A DNA stretch of 64,000 nt, taken from Spiro-02 sp034114085 (GTDB lineage: Bacteria; Spirochaetota; Spirochaetia; Sphaerochaetales; Sphaerochaetaceae). The notes below the pieces were generated by a model. That model searched no databases, was not told the origin of the DNA, and worked only from the letters and a program-made list of their open reading frames with translations. A program made the translations under genes and the position numbers. The stretch is taken from contig JAXEWB010000040.1 of assembly GCA_034114085.1 (NCBI GenBank), positions 124,001 to 188,000 of the forward strand, in the 5' to 3' direction. Positions 16,638 to 25,702 of the stretch are shown here, in pieces (positions within the stretch are counted from its first letter, which is position 1; each line of letters starts with the position of its first letter).

Positions 16638-18458
16638 TTATTTTTTCTTGCCTTTCTGGTTCTTTGGCTGTGGAAACTTAGATACATTGGAAGTCTTCGC
16701 GGGAACTCCCCCTACAGCCTCCTTCTGCTTCTTCTTGTTCATGTAGTACTGCTGGGCGATGGACAGGAAGTTCATCACCGTCCAGTACAGGAGCAAGCCG
16801 GAAGGAGCGTCATACAGGACGAAGAAGAATATGATAGGCATGCCCCAGGTCATGAATTTCATAGTGCCGTTTGTCTGCGGAGTGCCTCCGGTCTGGGTAA
16901 TCTTCATGGAATATATCATGCTGGCGGTATAGATGATCGGCAGGATATGCAGACCGTTGCCGAGGAACGGTATGTTGAACGGGAACGTAAAGACTGTATC
17001 GGGTACGGAGAGGTCGGGAATCCAGCCGGGAATGAACATGGCGCCGCGAAGCTCGAAGTGCTTGTTCAGCAGCCCGTACAGGGCGATGAAGATCGGAAAC
17101 TGGAGCAACATGGGCAGACAGCCACCAAGGGGATTGATTTTCTCCTCCTTGTAGAGCTTGGCCATTTCTTCGTTCTGCTTCTGGGGGTTGTCCTTGTACT
17201 TGACCTTCATTTCCTCCATCTTGGGACCGAGCATGCTCATCTTGGCGGTGGAGTCCATGCTTTTCTTGGTAAGGGGATAGAGGATCAGCTTAATGAAAAT
17301 CGTCAGCAAGATGATAGCCACACCGTAGTTGGGGATAAGCTTGTAGAACAACTGGAGAATCCATTTCAGGACATTCTCAAGCCATCCGAGCCAGGAACTG
17401 CTGTCCAATGCCTTTTCAAGATGCAAATTGGCGAGACCGAAACCATTCATGGCGGATTCGTTGTAGATAGTCATCTGATTCTTGATCTGTGGGCCGCAAT
17501 AGAAACGGAATGTATCAGTATTGGAGGCGCTACGAACCGCGGGACGGGAGAAATACATCTTGGAAGCAAGGGCAATATCCCCCGAAGTGCTTTCAGTAAG
17601 CGTTGTCGTATAACGGGTGGCATCGGGAATCCCGATCAGCGAGAAATATTTGCCGCACAGCGCAGCCCATGTAAGGTAGTCGGAAGTCCTGTACTGGCCG
17701 TTGGATATCTTCGGAGTAGCCTTCTTGCCCCCGTCAGCCTGTATATAGAATCTGCGATAGTTGTAGTTGTTGTTCGGCATCTCGTCGAACGCAGGTCCAA
17801 TCTGCGGTTCAAACGCCAGGGTATAGGCAAAATTGTCATAGGAGAGAGGAATAGACTTGTTGACGCTGTTCGCGATATCGACTTTGATTTCAAACAGATA
17901 TTCCTTCTGACCAAAATTATAGGTTTTCGTAATGGTGAAGGTTTCGTCGGACAAGGAACCGTCTTCGCTCACAGGGGCAAAAGTCTGGCTGAAAATCACT
18001 TCATTGCCGCGCACTTCATAGTTGAACACGGCGTTGATCGGGTTAGTCCTGTCGTCACCCGCATACATCAGAAAGGCGTTATTGTCTTCCGGTCCCTTGA
18101 ACAGCAACTCCACAGGCTGACCGTCGTCAAGGTGGTCCTTCAGCTTGATGCTGGACACCGAAGCACCGGTGGGATCGAAGGTAATCTGGAATACATCCGT
18201 CTGATATTCAAACTGTTGGGATTTACTTTGGTCGCCTACGCAGGAGAATGATCCAGGCAGACCAGAATTCCAGGCCATGTCGGCGCTGGCGCGAAGAAGT
18301 TCGGGGGAAGACGAAAGATCATTGGCGGAAACCACGTTCTCCGTCAGGGAAGCATCTGTTGTTACAGGACTTGGGGCGAAAAACGTCGTCTGGATCGTCA
18401 TCGCCACAGTAATGACAATGACAGACAATACAATGGCGATAATGGTATTCTTATCCAT
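16638..18458 (-). CDS. yidC: Membrane protein insertase YidC/Oxa1
   Basis: YidC inserts and folds inner-membrane proteins, alone or with SecYEG. The 606-residue length and layout fit the Gram-negative type: an N-terminal anchor (IIAIVLSVIVITVAM), a large periplasmic P1 domain up to about residue 370, then the conserved five-helix core beginning VLKWILQLFYKLIPNYGVAI with the LYPLTKKSMDSTAKM loop, and a Lys-rich tail (KNQKGKKK). The large P1 domain implies a diderm cell envelope. It lies between rnpA and jag. The usual yidD gene between rnpA and yidC is absent here. Confidence 0.96.
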   Translation of the reverse strand: MDKNTIIAIVLSVIVITVAMTIQTTFFAPSPVTTDASLTENVVSANDLSSSPELLRASADMAWNSGLPGSFSCVGDQSKSQQFEYQTDVFQITFDPTGASVSSIKLKDHLDDGQPVELLFKGPEDNNAFLMYAGDDRTNPINAVFNYEVRGNEVIFSQTFAPVSEDGSLSDETFTITKTYNFGQKEYLFEIKVDIANSVNKSIPLSYDNFAYTLAFEPQIGPAFDEMPNNNYNYRRFYIQADGGKKATPKISNGQYRTSDYLTWAALCGKYFSLIGIPDATRYTTTLTESTSGDIALASKMYFSRPAVRSASNTDTFRFYCGPQIKNQMTIYNESAMNGFGLANLHLEKALDSSSWLGWLENVLKWILQLFYKLIPNYGVAIILLTIFIKLILYPLTKKSMDSTAKMSMLGPKMEEMKVKYKDNPQKQNEEMAKLYKEEKINPLGGCLPMLLQFPIFIALYGLLNKHFELRGAMFIPGWIPDLSVPDTVFTFPFNIPFLGNGLHILPIIYTASMIYSMKITQTGGTPQTNGTMKFMTWGMPIIFFFVLYDAPSGLLLYWTVMNFLSIAQQYYMNKKKQKEAVGGVPAKTSNVSKFPQPKNQKGKKK

Positions 18459-18593
18459 CTCTACTCCTCATCGACAAAACTCAACGTCTTGTAGACTTGA
18501 TATGTTTCCGCATCGCGGAAGAGGTGATGATGTATAGGAAAGACAAGAACCGAAGATCTATTTCAACTGGACATACTACCAACGAACCGGAGG

Positions 18594-18950
18594 TCAGCCT
18601 TCCGTCGGAAGATAAACCCCGGCTCTTTCACAAAGAGTCACTATCTGCTTCGCTTGCTTTTCATGATCAAGAGCCTTTCCTGGATACACCACGAACGCGA
18701 AATCATAACCAGGAACCATCTTGGGCTTTTCGTTTCTCCAGATCTCTTTGATCTGTCGTCTAATCCTATTGCGTTGGACGGCGGTACCGTAATGGCGCAC
18801 AGGAATGACGATGATACGATTATACTGCAACTGGTTCTTGGAAACTATCAACCGCAGACCACGGCAGGAATTCTCCCGCCCGGTCTTGAAGATCCTGTTG
18901 ATCTCTGGTTGCTTCTTGACGATTTCTTTTTTAGTAAGGCTTCTTCTCAT
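18594..18950 (-). CDS. rnpA: Ribonuclease P protein component
   Basis: RnpA is the protein subunit of RNase P, which trims tRNA 5' leaders. The ATG at 18950 gives 118 residues and the typical MRRSLTKKE N-terminus. A longer frame exists upstream but would run far into rpmH. The family signature AVQRNRIRRQIKEIWR (RNR motif for RNA binding) is present. The start lies 20 bases inside the rpmH coding region, an overlap that is common in some lineages and suggests coupled translation. Confidence 0.94.
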   Translation of the reverse strand: MRRSLTKKEIVKKQPEINRIFKTGRENSCRGLRLIVSKNQLQYNRIIVIPVRHYGTAVQRNRIRRQIKEIWRNEKPKMVPGYDFAFVVYPGKALDHEKQAKQIVTLCERAGVYLPTEG

Positions 18951-19098
18951 CACTAGCGGTAAGCTTGTGTCTACCCTTGGCTCTTCTACGAGCAAGAACA
19001 AGACGGCCGCCTTTGGTTGCCATGCGGGCCCGGAAACCGAATGTTCTATTTCTTTTCATCTTACTAGGCTGGTAAGTTCTCTTTCCTTTGTTGCTCAT
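18931..19098 (-). CDS. rpmH: Ribosomal protein bL34
   Basis: This 55-residue large-subunit protein has the typical KRTYQPSKMKRNRTFGFRAR start and the RRAKGRHKLTAS end. The ATG at 19098 is preferred to one 15 bases upstream because GGAG lies 9 bases ahead and the MSNKGKRTYQPS start matches the family. It is the first gene of the rpmH-rnpA-yidC-jag operon, driven by the promoter at 19176-19204. Confidence 0.95.
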   Translation of the reverse strand: MSNKGKRTYQPSKMKRNRTFGFRARMATKGGRLVLARRRAKGRHKLTASDEKKPY

Positions 19099-19175
19099 GG
19101 GATAATTCTCCAAATATTCATCGCTTTTACGCGGGATTTTTCTACGATGTCGGGCGATAAGCCACCGAGTTTTGC

Positions 19176-19204
19176 AGTATAATGAGCAATGCCCAGACAG
19201 TCAA
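19176..19204 (-). promoter_or_regulatory. rpmH operon promoter
   Basis: On the - strand TTGACT (19204-19199) and TATACT (19181-19176) are separated by exactly 17 bases, a near-consensus sigma-70 promoter. Transcription would begin about 70 bases before the rpmH start. Confidence 0.75.
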
Positions 19205-19280
19205 GTACGTTCCCTGACAATACCTACAAGGCATTCAGTCATACGACCTGTCTTTTTGTGTATCCACCATGACTTTCAGC

Positions 19281-19598
19281 CTATATGGACACAATCTGTA
19301 GCGTAAAAATTCCTAACGACGGATATGTGCGGCGGATTCTCGCAATGATCTGTTTTTTCTGAAGCTGAACGATAGAAGACCAACTGGGATGATCGCTCCG
19401 CAATATCAGCGTACCGTTCTTGACATCCACCGGCTTGACATGGGGATATAGGCTCGGCCCAATCAACCGCTGCCAGTTCTTACAAAAATTAAGATAGGGA
19501 TCAGCGTCGGTAATATTGAGCCTCAGCAACGTCGCGTCCAGCAATTCCTTGATATCCAACGGATCGTCCGGACTTCTGTGTGGCCTATCGTCCCTCAT
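19281..19598 (-). CDS. dciA: DciA-like (DUF721) replicative helicase-loading protein
   Basis: This 105-residue DUF721 protein has the family core (LLDATLLRLNI, then WQRLIGPSLYPHVKPVDVKNGTL and LILRSDHPSWSSIVQLQK). DciA loads the DnaB helicase in bacteria lacking DnaC/DnaI. The ATG at 19598 is chosen for GGGAGG 10 bases upstream. It overlaps the recF end by 14 bases. The position next to recF-dnaN-dnaA is classical for this gene and supports the role. Confidence 0.85.
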   Translation of the reverse strand: MRDDRPHRSPDDPLDIKELLDATLLRLNITDADPYLNFCKNWQRLIGPSLYPHVKPVDVKNGTLILRSDHPSWSSIVQLQKKQIIARIRRTYPSLGIFTLQIVSI

Positions 19599-20679
19599 GC
19601 TTCGAAAACCTCCCGTCACTGACATCATACACAAGGGAACCGACATCCGCCAGTGAAGAAAAATATTGTTCTTCCGGTAAAAATGTAAAGAACGCCTGAC
19701 TGTAGCCGTCCATCAGATCAAGAAAAGCTCCTCGCCTTTGTATATCAAGCTCAAGCAAGACATCATCGACAAGCAGGACAGGCTCCTTGCCCGTCTTGTT
19801 TCTGAAAAAGGCCGTCTGAGCCATTCTGAAAATCAGGGAAGCAAGACGAAGTTGCCCTGTCGAACCCGTCAAGGCGAAGGGGCCATACTCATCCATGACG
19901 ATGAACCGATCCCTATGTACGCCGCTGGCCGTAGTCTGAAGCTTGAAATCACGTTGAAGCGTTCGGCCAAGTTTGTCCTCGGCGTCATCAGCGGTGGCGC
20001 AATCTCCCCAGGACGGAAGATATTCGATGCGCATCTCCTTGTCCGTGCGGGACACCTGCTTGTACATGGCGGGGAATATCCTGTTAAATTCATAGACGGC
20101 CTTGATTCGTTCCCGTTGTATGTCGATTCCATACGTGGCGAGTTGATGGTCATATATAGGCACCAACGAGGATCGTTCCTCCTTGATAGCCGCGTTCCGT
20201 TGTCTGAGTACCGCCTTGTATCTGCGCATGTCGTCAAAGAACAGCGGATTGTACATCGACATGGTCTGGTCAAAGAATCTACGGCGGAATTCAGGTTCAC
20301 CCCTGACAAATGAAATGTCATCATGGCTGAATACAATGCAGGGAACGTTGTAAATCAGTTCCTTGCGATCCTTGATTTCACGTCCGTCGATCTTGACAGT
20401 CCTGCGTCCCTCGGAAAACGAGTACTCCACCAATTGTTCAAATCCATCATCGTTGAGAACAGTAGCGGCAAGGGAAAATTCTTTCTCTCCATGAGCTATC
20501 ATTTCCTTGCTGTTCATCGCCTTGAACGAAGAACCATAGCACAATACGTACAGAGCCTCAATAAAATTAGTCTTCCCCTGACCGTTATGACCTACGAGCA
20601 TCACCTGTCGGGAATCTACGGAAATGGAGGCGTTCGCAATATTCCTGAACCGGTCAAACCGGACAGAAGTGAACCTCAT
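19585..20679 (-). CDS. recF: DNA replication and repair protein RecF
   Basis: RecF is an SMC-like ATPase that binds gapped DNA and helps load RecA through RecOR. The 364-residue length is normal. Walker A GHNGQGKTN follows the RFRNI start, Walker B is LLVDDVLLELD, and the ABC-type signature is STGQLRLASLI, slightly degenerate from the usual SQGQ form. Its ATG overlaps the dnaN stop in an ATGA, so the two are translationally coupled in the dnaA-dnaN-recF-dciA cluster. Confidence 0.95.
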   Translation of the reverse strand: MRFTSVRFDRFRNIANASISVDSRQVMLVGHNGQGKTNFIEALYVLCYGSSFKAMNSKEMIAHGEKEFSLAATVLNDDGFEQLVEYSFSEGRRTVKIDGREIKDRKELIYNVPCIVFSHDDISFVRGEPEFRRRFFDQTMSMYNPLFFDDMRRYKAVLRQRNAAIKEERSSLVPIYDHQLATYGIDIQRERIKAVYEFNRIFPAMYKQVSRTDKEMRIEYLPSWGDCATADDAEDKLGRTLQRDFKLQTTASGVHRDRFIVMDEYGPFALTGSTGQLRLASLIFRMAQTAFFRNKTGKEPVLLVDDVLLELDIQRRGAFLDLMDGYSQAFFTFLPEEQYFSSLADVGSLVYDVSDGRFSKHEGR

Positions 20680-21788
20680 GAGTTCGACTGCGGCTGCATC
20701 GGCATGATGATATGGAAATAATCCCTTTCAGGATCCGGCTTCACCGTCATGGCTTTCGTAGGACCGCTGAACTGGAGGAAGAAGTGTTCCCCTTCCATGA
20801 CGCGCAACGGACTGTACAAGTATGTGTAGTTCAATGAAAGCTTACAGGAATCGCCGTCATATTCGCAGGGGATGATTTCTTTGGCCGCTCCAAGGTCGCT
20901 TTCCTCTGAGCTGAGCATGATACCGGTAGGCTCTATGTCGAGGATCAGTCGCTTGGACTTGTTTTCGACAAATAGGGAAACACGCTTCAATGCGTCCAGC
21001 ATTTCTTGAATGGAGACTCTGCATGAGAAAGTCTGGCTATCAGGAATGACTCGCTTGTAGTTGGGAAATTGTCCGTTGATCAAAGTTGAATAGATGCAGT
21101 GGTTGTCGAAACGGGCGAATACCATGCTGTCGGTTACGGCAAGATCGAACATTCCCTCTCCCGTTCCCATTTTTTTTATGAGGTTGAGAAATTTGGCAGG
21201 GATGATGACGGATGGAAACTGCGTGATTTTCTCCATGAATTTCCGTTGGATGATGGAAAGTCTTCTTCCGTCGGTGGCTACCATAGTCAAGGAGTCCGTC
21301 GCATGTTCGAAGAATACGCCATTCATGAAATATCTCGTTTCGTCTTCACTGATGGCGAAAATCGTCTGATTGATCATTTCGATGTAATCGCTTTGCGAAA
21401 TGGAGAAATACTTACTGTCGTCAATCGACTGGAGCTGGGGGAATTTGTCAGCTTCGATGGTTCTGAGTTGGAAGTCTATGGTCTGTCCTACAGGTCGGAT
21501 AATTAGCTTTGTGTCTTTTTCTTCAAATTGGACGTCCCCTTCAGGCAGGGAACGTAGGACTCCGAGGAATTTATCGCAGAATACCGTAGTCGAACCGGGT
21601 TCGATGGTCTGTACTTCTATTTCCGAATAAAAACCGACTTTCTGGTCCGTCGCCTTTATGATCAGCTTGTCGCCGTAGTTTTCAAGGAGGACGTTTGAAA
21701 CGATTGAAAGCGAATTGCGCTGGCTTGTAAAATCCAGGGCAAGGGTGATCTCTTTGAGCAGATTGGCTTTTTGGCAGACGAATTTCAT
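20676..21788 (-). CDS. dnaN: DNA polymerase III beta subunit (sliding clamp)
   Basis: This 370-residue clamp has the three-domain beta fold: an N-terminal MKFVCQKANLLKEI, the middle-domain FAISEDETRYFMNGVFFE and LTMVATDGRRLSI motifs, and the C-terminal P-M-Q tail (IIMPMQP). It forms the ring that tethers polymerase and repair enzymes to DNA. An AGGAG site precedes the ATG. It is separated from dnaA by 277 bases that contain DnaA boxes. Confidence 0.97.
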   Translation of the reverse strand: MKFVCQKANLLKEITLALDFTSQRNSLSIVSNVLLENYGDKLIIKATDQKVGFYSEIEVQTIEPGSTTVFCDKFLGVLRSLPEGDVQFEEKDTKLIIRPVGQTIDFQLRTIEADKFPQLQSIDDSKYFSISQSDYIEMINQTIFAISEDETRYFMNGVFFEHATDSLTMVATDGRRLSIIQRKFMEKITQFPSVIIPAKFLNLIKKMGTGEGMFDLAVTDSMVFARFDNHCIYSTLINGQFPNYKRVIPDSQTFSCRVSIQEMLDALKRVSLFVENKSKRLILDIEPTGIMLSSEESDLGAAKEIIPCEYDGDSCKLSLNYTYLYSPLRVMEGEHFFLQFSGPTKAMTVKPDPERDYFHIIMPMQPQSNS

Positions 21789-21849
21789 TTCGGATTACTC
21801 CTATATTGTTACTCTTTTTTAGTAATCATAGTAATAATAGCACATTTTA

Positions 21850-22048
21850 TGTGGATAAATACAGTAATTCGTTACTATGATTTTTATTAATCAAACGACA
21901 ACTTGTGGAAGGACAGGTGTTTTCATCCACAAGTCTTCCACATGAGTTAATCGCTTTCCACAGGTTTTATGAGTTATCCACCATTTGTCCAGTGTTTATC
22001 AACAGGTTGTTTTTTGATGAAAAACTATAAAAATCCCTTTATCCATAT
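21850..22048. other. DnaA boxes between dnaN and dnaA, candidate oriC
   Basis: The 277-base gap has one perfect box, TGTGGATAA at 21850-21858, and near matches TCATCCACA (21923-21931), TTATCCACC (21974-21982), TTATCAACA (21996-22004) and TTATCCATA (about 22040-22048). Two weaker TTCCACA-type sites are also present. It is AT-rich at both ends. Third-position base usage of genes shifts between recF and gyrB. Together with dnaA/dnaN this makes the gap the best origin candidate, although it has fewer perfect boxes than the 4.3-kb cluster. Confidence 0.7.
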
Positions 22049-22065
22049 ATAATATGGAATCCTGA

Positions 22066-23493
22066 CTAATTCTTTTTGTAGTTCTGTATCTCCCGTTCAA
22101 GCTTCTGGATGGTGGTGTTCATTCCGCTGTCGCTCTTTACCAAGCCCTCTATACGCTGTATGGCGTGCATGACCGTGGTATGATCCCTTCCCCCGAATTC
22201 ACATCCTATTTCCGTAGTTGAATAATCCGTGATGTTTCTCGCTATGTACATGGCCATCTGTCGTGGTTGTACAAGGGATTTCGTCCTTTTCTTCCCCCTG
22301 ATGTCGTATGGGGAGATATTGAAATATTCAGCAACCACTTTAATGATGGTGTCTATCGACAGCGATTGGTTGTTGTTGATGATTGGGTATGAAGTTTTCA
22401 GCTGCTCCTTGGCTATATCCAATGTGATTTCTTGTCCAAGAAGGTCACTGTAGGCTATCAATTTAGTAAGTGATGCTTCCAAATCACGAACGTTTGTGTT
22501 GACGTTCCGGCTGATATAGTCGAGGACATCATCAGACATATAGCTGTTCTTTTCTTCGCACTTCAGCCGGAGTATCGCCATTCGCGTCTCGTAGTTCGGC
22601 GGCTGAAGGTCTACGTTCAGCCCCCTTTCAAACCGGCTTCTCAGCCGGGCGGTGAGGTCCTTCAGCTCGCTGATTGGACGGTCGCAGGTGAATACGAGCT
22701 GCTTGTTCGTGTCATACAGGTTGTTGAATGTATGGAACAACTCCTCTTGGGTAGAATCTTTTCCTTGCAGAAAGTGGATGTCGTCGATCAACAGGACGTC
22801 TACTTTACGATACTTGTTTTTAAATGAATTAGTTTTCTTTTCGCTGATGGCCTGGATGAATTCGTTGGTGAACATTTCGGCTGTCACGTAAACTACTTTC
22901 AGCATTGGAGTATGTTCAAGAATGTAGTTGCCAATGGATTGGAGCAGGTGCGTCTTGCCCAGACCTACTCCGCCATAGATCAAACAAGGATTGTAGCTTG
23001 AACCAGGATTCTTGGAAATTGCCAAGCTTGCGTTATAGGCAAAGGAACTATTGTCTCCAGTAACGAAGGTGTCAAAACGGTATACAGGGTTCAAATTGCT
23101 TGCCTGTCGCGCTGATGGTGATACCGTTTGTATCGGCGTTGGTTCTGTGTTCCGCTGGCGGCTGAGGGAAGCCTCATCTTTGCTGTCGGCTTTTTCCGCC
23201 ATTTGCTCAAGGCTTTCTCGCTGGTCTTGATTCATCCGTTTTACGATGAATTCGACAAGGATATCCTCGCCGGTCAGTTCACTCATCATGTTTTCGATGG
23301 GACTCTTGAACTGCGCGGAAACCTTGTCGAGAATAAACTGCGACGGCACGGAAAGTATAAGCTTGCGATTCTGGGAAGAATCGTAGTTTATCCGGGCGAA
23401 CCAGGCGATGTAGTCTTGTTCCGGCAGGGTTTCCTTCATGCGTGAATCGGTTTCCTGCCAGAACAGCAAGTAGTTCAAATTGTTCTGTGGCAT
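22066..23493 (-). CDS. dnaA: Chromosomal replication initiator protein DnaA
   Basis: DnaA binds TTATCCACA boxes and melts the origin in its ATP form. The ATG at 23493 gives 475 residues and a normal N-terminus (LNYLLFWQETDSRMKETL). A TTG 36 bases upstream is the alternative. Domain I (about 1-90) is followed by a polar linker, then the AAA+ domain with Walker A GGVGLGKT at 174-181 and Walker B LLIDDIHF near 236. The domain IV signature is GGRDHTTVMHAIQRIE, which recognises the box. The gap to gyrB on the other side (23494-23705) is AT-rich but has no good box. Confidence 0.97.
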   Translation of the reverse strand: MPQNNLNYLLFWQETDSRMKETLPEQDYIAWFARINYDSSQNRKLILSVPSQFILDKVSAQFKSPIENMMSELTGEDILVEFIVKRMNQDQRESLEQMAEKADSKDEASLSRQRNTEPTPIQTVSPSARQASNLNPVYRFDTFVTGDNSSFAYNASLAISKNPGSSYNPCLIYGGVGLGKTHLLQSIGNYILEHTPMLKVVYVTAEMFTNEFIQAISEKKTNSFKNKYRKVDVLLIDDIHFLQGKDSTQEELFHTFNNLYDTNKQLVFTCDRPISELKDLTARLRSRFERGLNVDLQPPNYETRMAILRLKCEEKNSYMSDDVLDYISRNVNTNVRDLEASLTKLIAYSDLLGQEITLDIAKEQLKTSYPIINNNQSLSIDTIIKVVAEYFNISPYDIRGKKRTKSLVQPRQMAMYIARNITDYSTTEIGCEFGGRDHTTVMHAIQRIEGLVKSDSGMNTTIQKLEREIQNYKKN

Positions 23494-23705
23494 ACCCCCT
23501 ATATTACCTTGTCGAACGTCTCCTTGCAATAGTTGTCGGCCCTATGATTCCTCTACTTGTGGAAAAGTAATATAACTATATTTATTATATATAATTAATA
23601 ATCCGTTTTTTTTGTGCGTCAGGGTTGTCATAAAGGGTGAAAAAATGTTATTCTACTATAAATGTGGTTTAGCCAACTTTTTATTTGTACATAAGGATAT
23701 AAAGC

Positions 23706-25688
23706 ATGAATGAAGCCAATTTTGACGAAGCTTCCCTGAAGCCGGCTCCGCACTTGGATGTGGAGCATCAGACTGAGGGTACTGAGGCTTATACCGCGAA
23801 CAACATTCAGGTTCTGAAAGGACTTGAAGCCGTTCGTGTACGCCCCGGCATGTACATCGGTTCTACGGGTATCGACGGTCTGCATCATCTGGTGTATGAA
23901 GTTGTCGACAACAGTATCGATGAAGCCATGGCGGGATATTGCGATACCATTGAAGTCAGCATAGAACCGGGACAGATCGTGGCCGTGGAGGACAACGGGC
24001 GGGGCATTCCCGTCGACATTCACCCGACTGAAAACAAAAGCACCTTGGAAGTCGTTCTTACCCAGCTTCACGCCGGCGGCAAGTTCGACAAGAATTCCTA
24101 CAAGGTTTCCGGAGGGCTCCATGGCGTAGGCGTCTCCGTCGTGAACGCCCTGTCCGACTGGATGGAAGTCACGGTTCATCGCGCCCCGCATATCTACCAG
24201 CAGGTCTACCACAAGGGAATCCCTGAAGAAGCGGTAAGGATAGTCGGTGAAACCGACCGTACCGGCACTATTGTCCGGTTCAAGCCCGACATGACGATTA
24301 TGGAGACCAACGAGTTCAGCTACGGAGTCCTTTCCGAGCGTTTTCGTGAACTCGCCTTCTTGAACAAGGGCATTACGATTTCCATCGCCGATAATCGCGA
24401 AGAGGAGAAGCGCAGCCAGTCCTTCCATTTTGAAGGGGGGATCAAGAGCTTCGTCCAGCATCTAAACGAGAACAAGAAGGTCATTCACGAAGATCCTATC
24501 TCCTTCGAGGGGGAAAAGGACTCTGTGAAGGTTGAAGTGGCCGTACAGTACAACGACCGGTACGACGAGGTGCTCTATACCTTTGTAAACAACATCAATA
24601 CGAGGGAGGGCGGTACGCACCTTTCCGGCTTCCGCGCCGGTTTGACGCGCGCTGTCAACGAACAGCTTAAGAAGAACGTCAAGCTGTCGAAGAAGTTTGA
24701 GGAGCAGCTGACGGGAGATGACCTCCGCGAAGGCCTGACCGCCGTTATCTCCGTCAAGATTCCCGATCCGCAGTTCGAGGGGCAGACGAAGATGAAGCTC
24801 GGTAATCCGCGGGTCATGGGTATCGTTTCATCGATGGTGTACGAAAAGCTCACCAATTATTTTGATGAATATCCCGCCGTTACCGAGGCGGTCCTTGAAA
24901 AGTCCATTCTCGCCGCGAAGGCCCGTTTCGCCGCCCGCGACGCCCGGATGCGCATCAGGAAGACGAGCGAGGGCGGCGGGTTGCCGGGCAAGCTGGCCGA
25001 TTGCAGTGAAAAAGATCCCGCCAAGTGTGAGATATTCATCGTCGAGGGTGATTCCGCAGGCGGTAGCGCCAAACAAGGGCGAAACCGTCAATGTCAGGCG
25101 ATCCTTCCTCTTTGGGGAAAAATGCTGAACGTCGAGAAATCCCGCGAGGAAAAGGTCATGGGCAACGACAAGCTCCAGCCGGTTATCTCAAGCCTCGGCG
25201 CCGGTCTTGGCGTACACTTTGACGTTGAAAAGGTTCGATACCATAAAGTCATTATCATGGCTGATGCTGATGTTGATGGTTCTCATATCAGGACATTGTT
25301 GTTGACGTTCTTCTTCCGATACATGAGGCCTCTTATCGAGGCGGGATACGTGTATTTCGCCATGCCTCCCCTCTATAAGATTACTATCGGCAAGAAGATA
25401 TACTATGCTTATGATGAAGACGCTCGCCAGCGGATTCTGGAGGAAAACGGAGTAGGGGCGGACGATAGCAAGGTTCCCATTCAGCGGTACAAGGGTCTTG
25501 GTGAGATGAACCCCGATCAGCTTTGGGAAACAACCATGAATCCTGATACCCGAATGATCACCCAGGTCTGTCTGGAAGATGCCGTCGAGGCTGACAAGGT
25601 CTTCACCATGCTGATGGGAGAGGAAGTCGAGCCTCGCAAGGATTTTATTGAAAATAACGCAGTATACGTCTCCAACTTGGATGTATAG
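23706..25688 (+). CDS. gyrB: DNA gyrase subunit B
   Basis: GyrB is the ATPase and TOPRIM subunit of gyrase, which introduces negative supercoils. The 660-residue length is that of the shorter GyrB type. The N-terminal GHKL ATPase shows EVVDNSIDEAMAGY, EDNGRGIPVDIH and SGGLHGVGVSVVNALS. The TOPRIM region shows FIVEGDSAGGSAKQGR (catalytic Glu) and MADADVDGSHIRTLLLTFF (metal-binding DxD). RYKGLGEMNPDQLWETTM is the C-terminal signature. AAGGAT precedes the ATG. gyrA begins 14 bases after its stop. Confidence 0.97.
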   Translation: MNEANFDEASLKPAPHLDVEHQTEGTEAYTANNIQVLKGLEAVRVRPGMYIGSTGIDGLHHLVYEVVDNSIDEAMAGYCDTIEVSIEPGQIVAVEDNGRGIPVDIHPTENKSTLEVVLTQLHAGGKFDKNSYKVSGGLHGVGVSVVNALSDWMEVTVHRAPHIYQQVYHKGIPEEAVRIVGETDRTGTIVRFKPDMTIMETNEFSYGVLSERFRELAFLNKGITISIADNREEEKRSQSFHFEGGIKSFVQHLNENKKVIHEDPISFEGEKDSVKVEVAVQYNDRYDEVLYTFVNNINTREGGTHLSGFRAGLTRAVNEQLKKNVKLSKKFEEQLTGDDLREGLTAVISVKIPDPQFEGQTKMKLGNPRVMGIVSSMVYEKLTNYFDEYPAVTEAVLEKSILAAKARFAARDARMRIRKTSEGGGLPGKLADCSEKDPAKCEIFIVEGDSAGGSAKQGRNRQCQAILPLWGKMLNVEKSREEKVMGNDKLQPVISSLGAGLGVHFDVEKVRYHKVIIMADADVDGSHIRTLLLTFFFRYMRPLIEAGYVYFAMPPLYKITIGKKIYYAYDEDARQRILEENGVGADDSKVPIQRYKGLGEMNPDQLWETTMNPDTRMITQVCLEDAVEADKVFTMLMGEEVEPRKDFIENNAVYVSNLDV

Positions 25689-25702
25689 CAGAGGATAGTC
25701 AC

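Noticed and set aside
16632..18251. A 539-codon + strand frame antisense to yidC.
   Set aside because: It mirrors yidC, which has clear family motifs and full length. The antisense product has no domain and no ribosome site.
23628..24461. A 277-codon - strand frame antisense to gyrB.
   Set aside because: GyrB motifs occupy the + strand throughout; the antisense frame has no recognisable domain.
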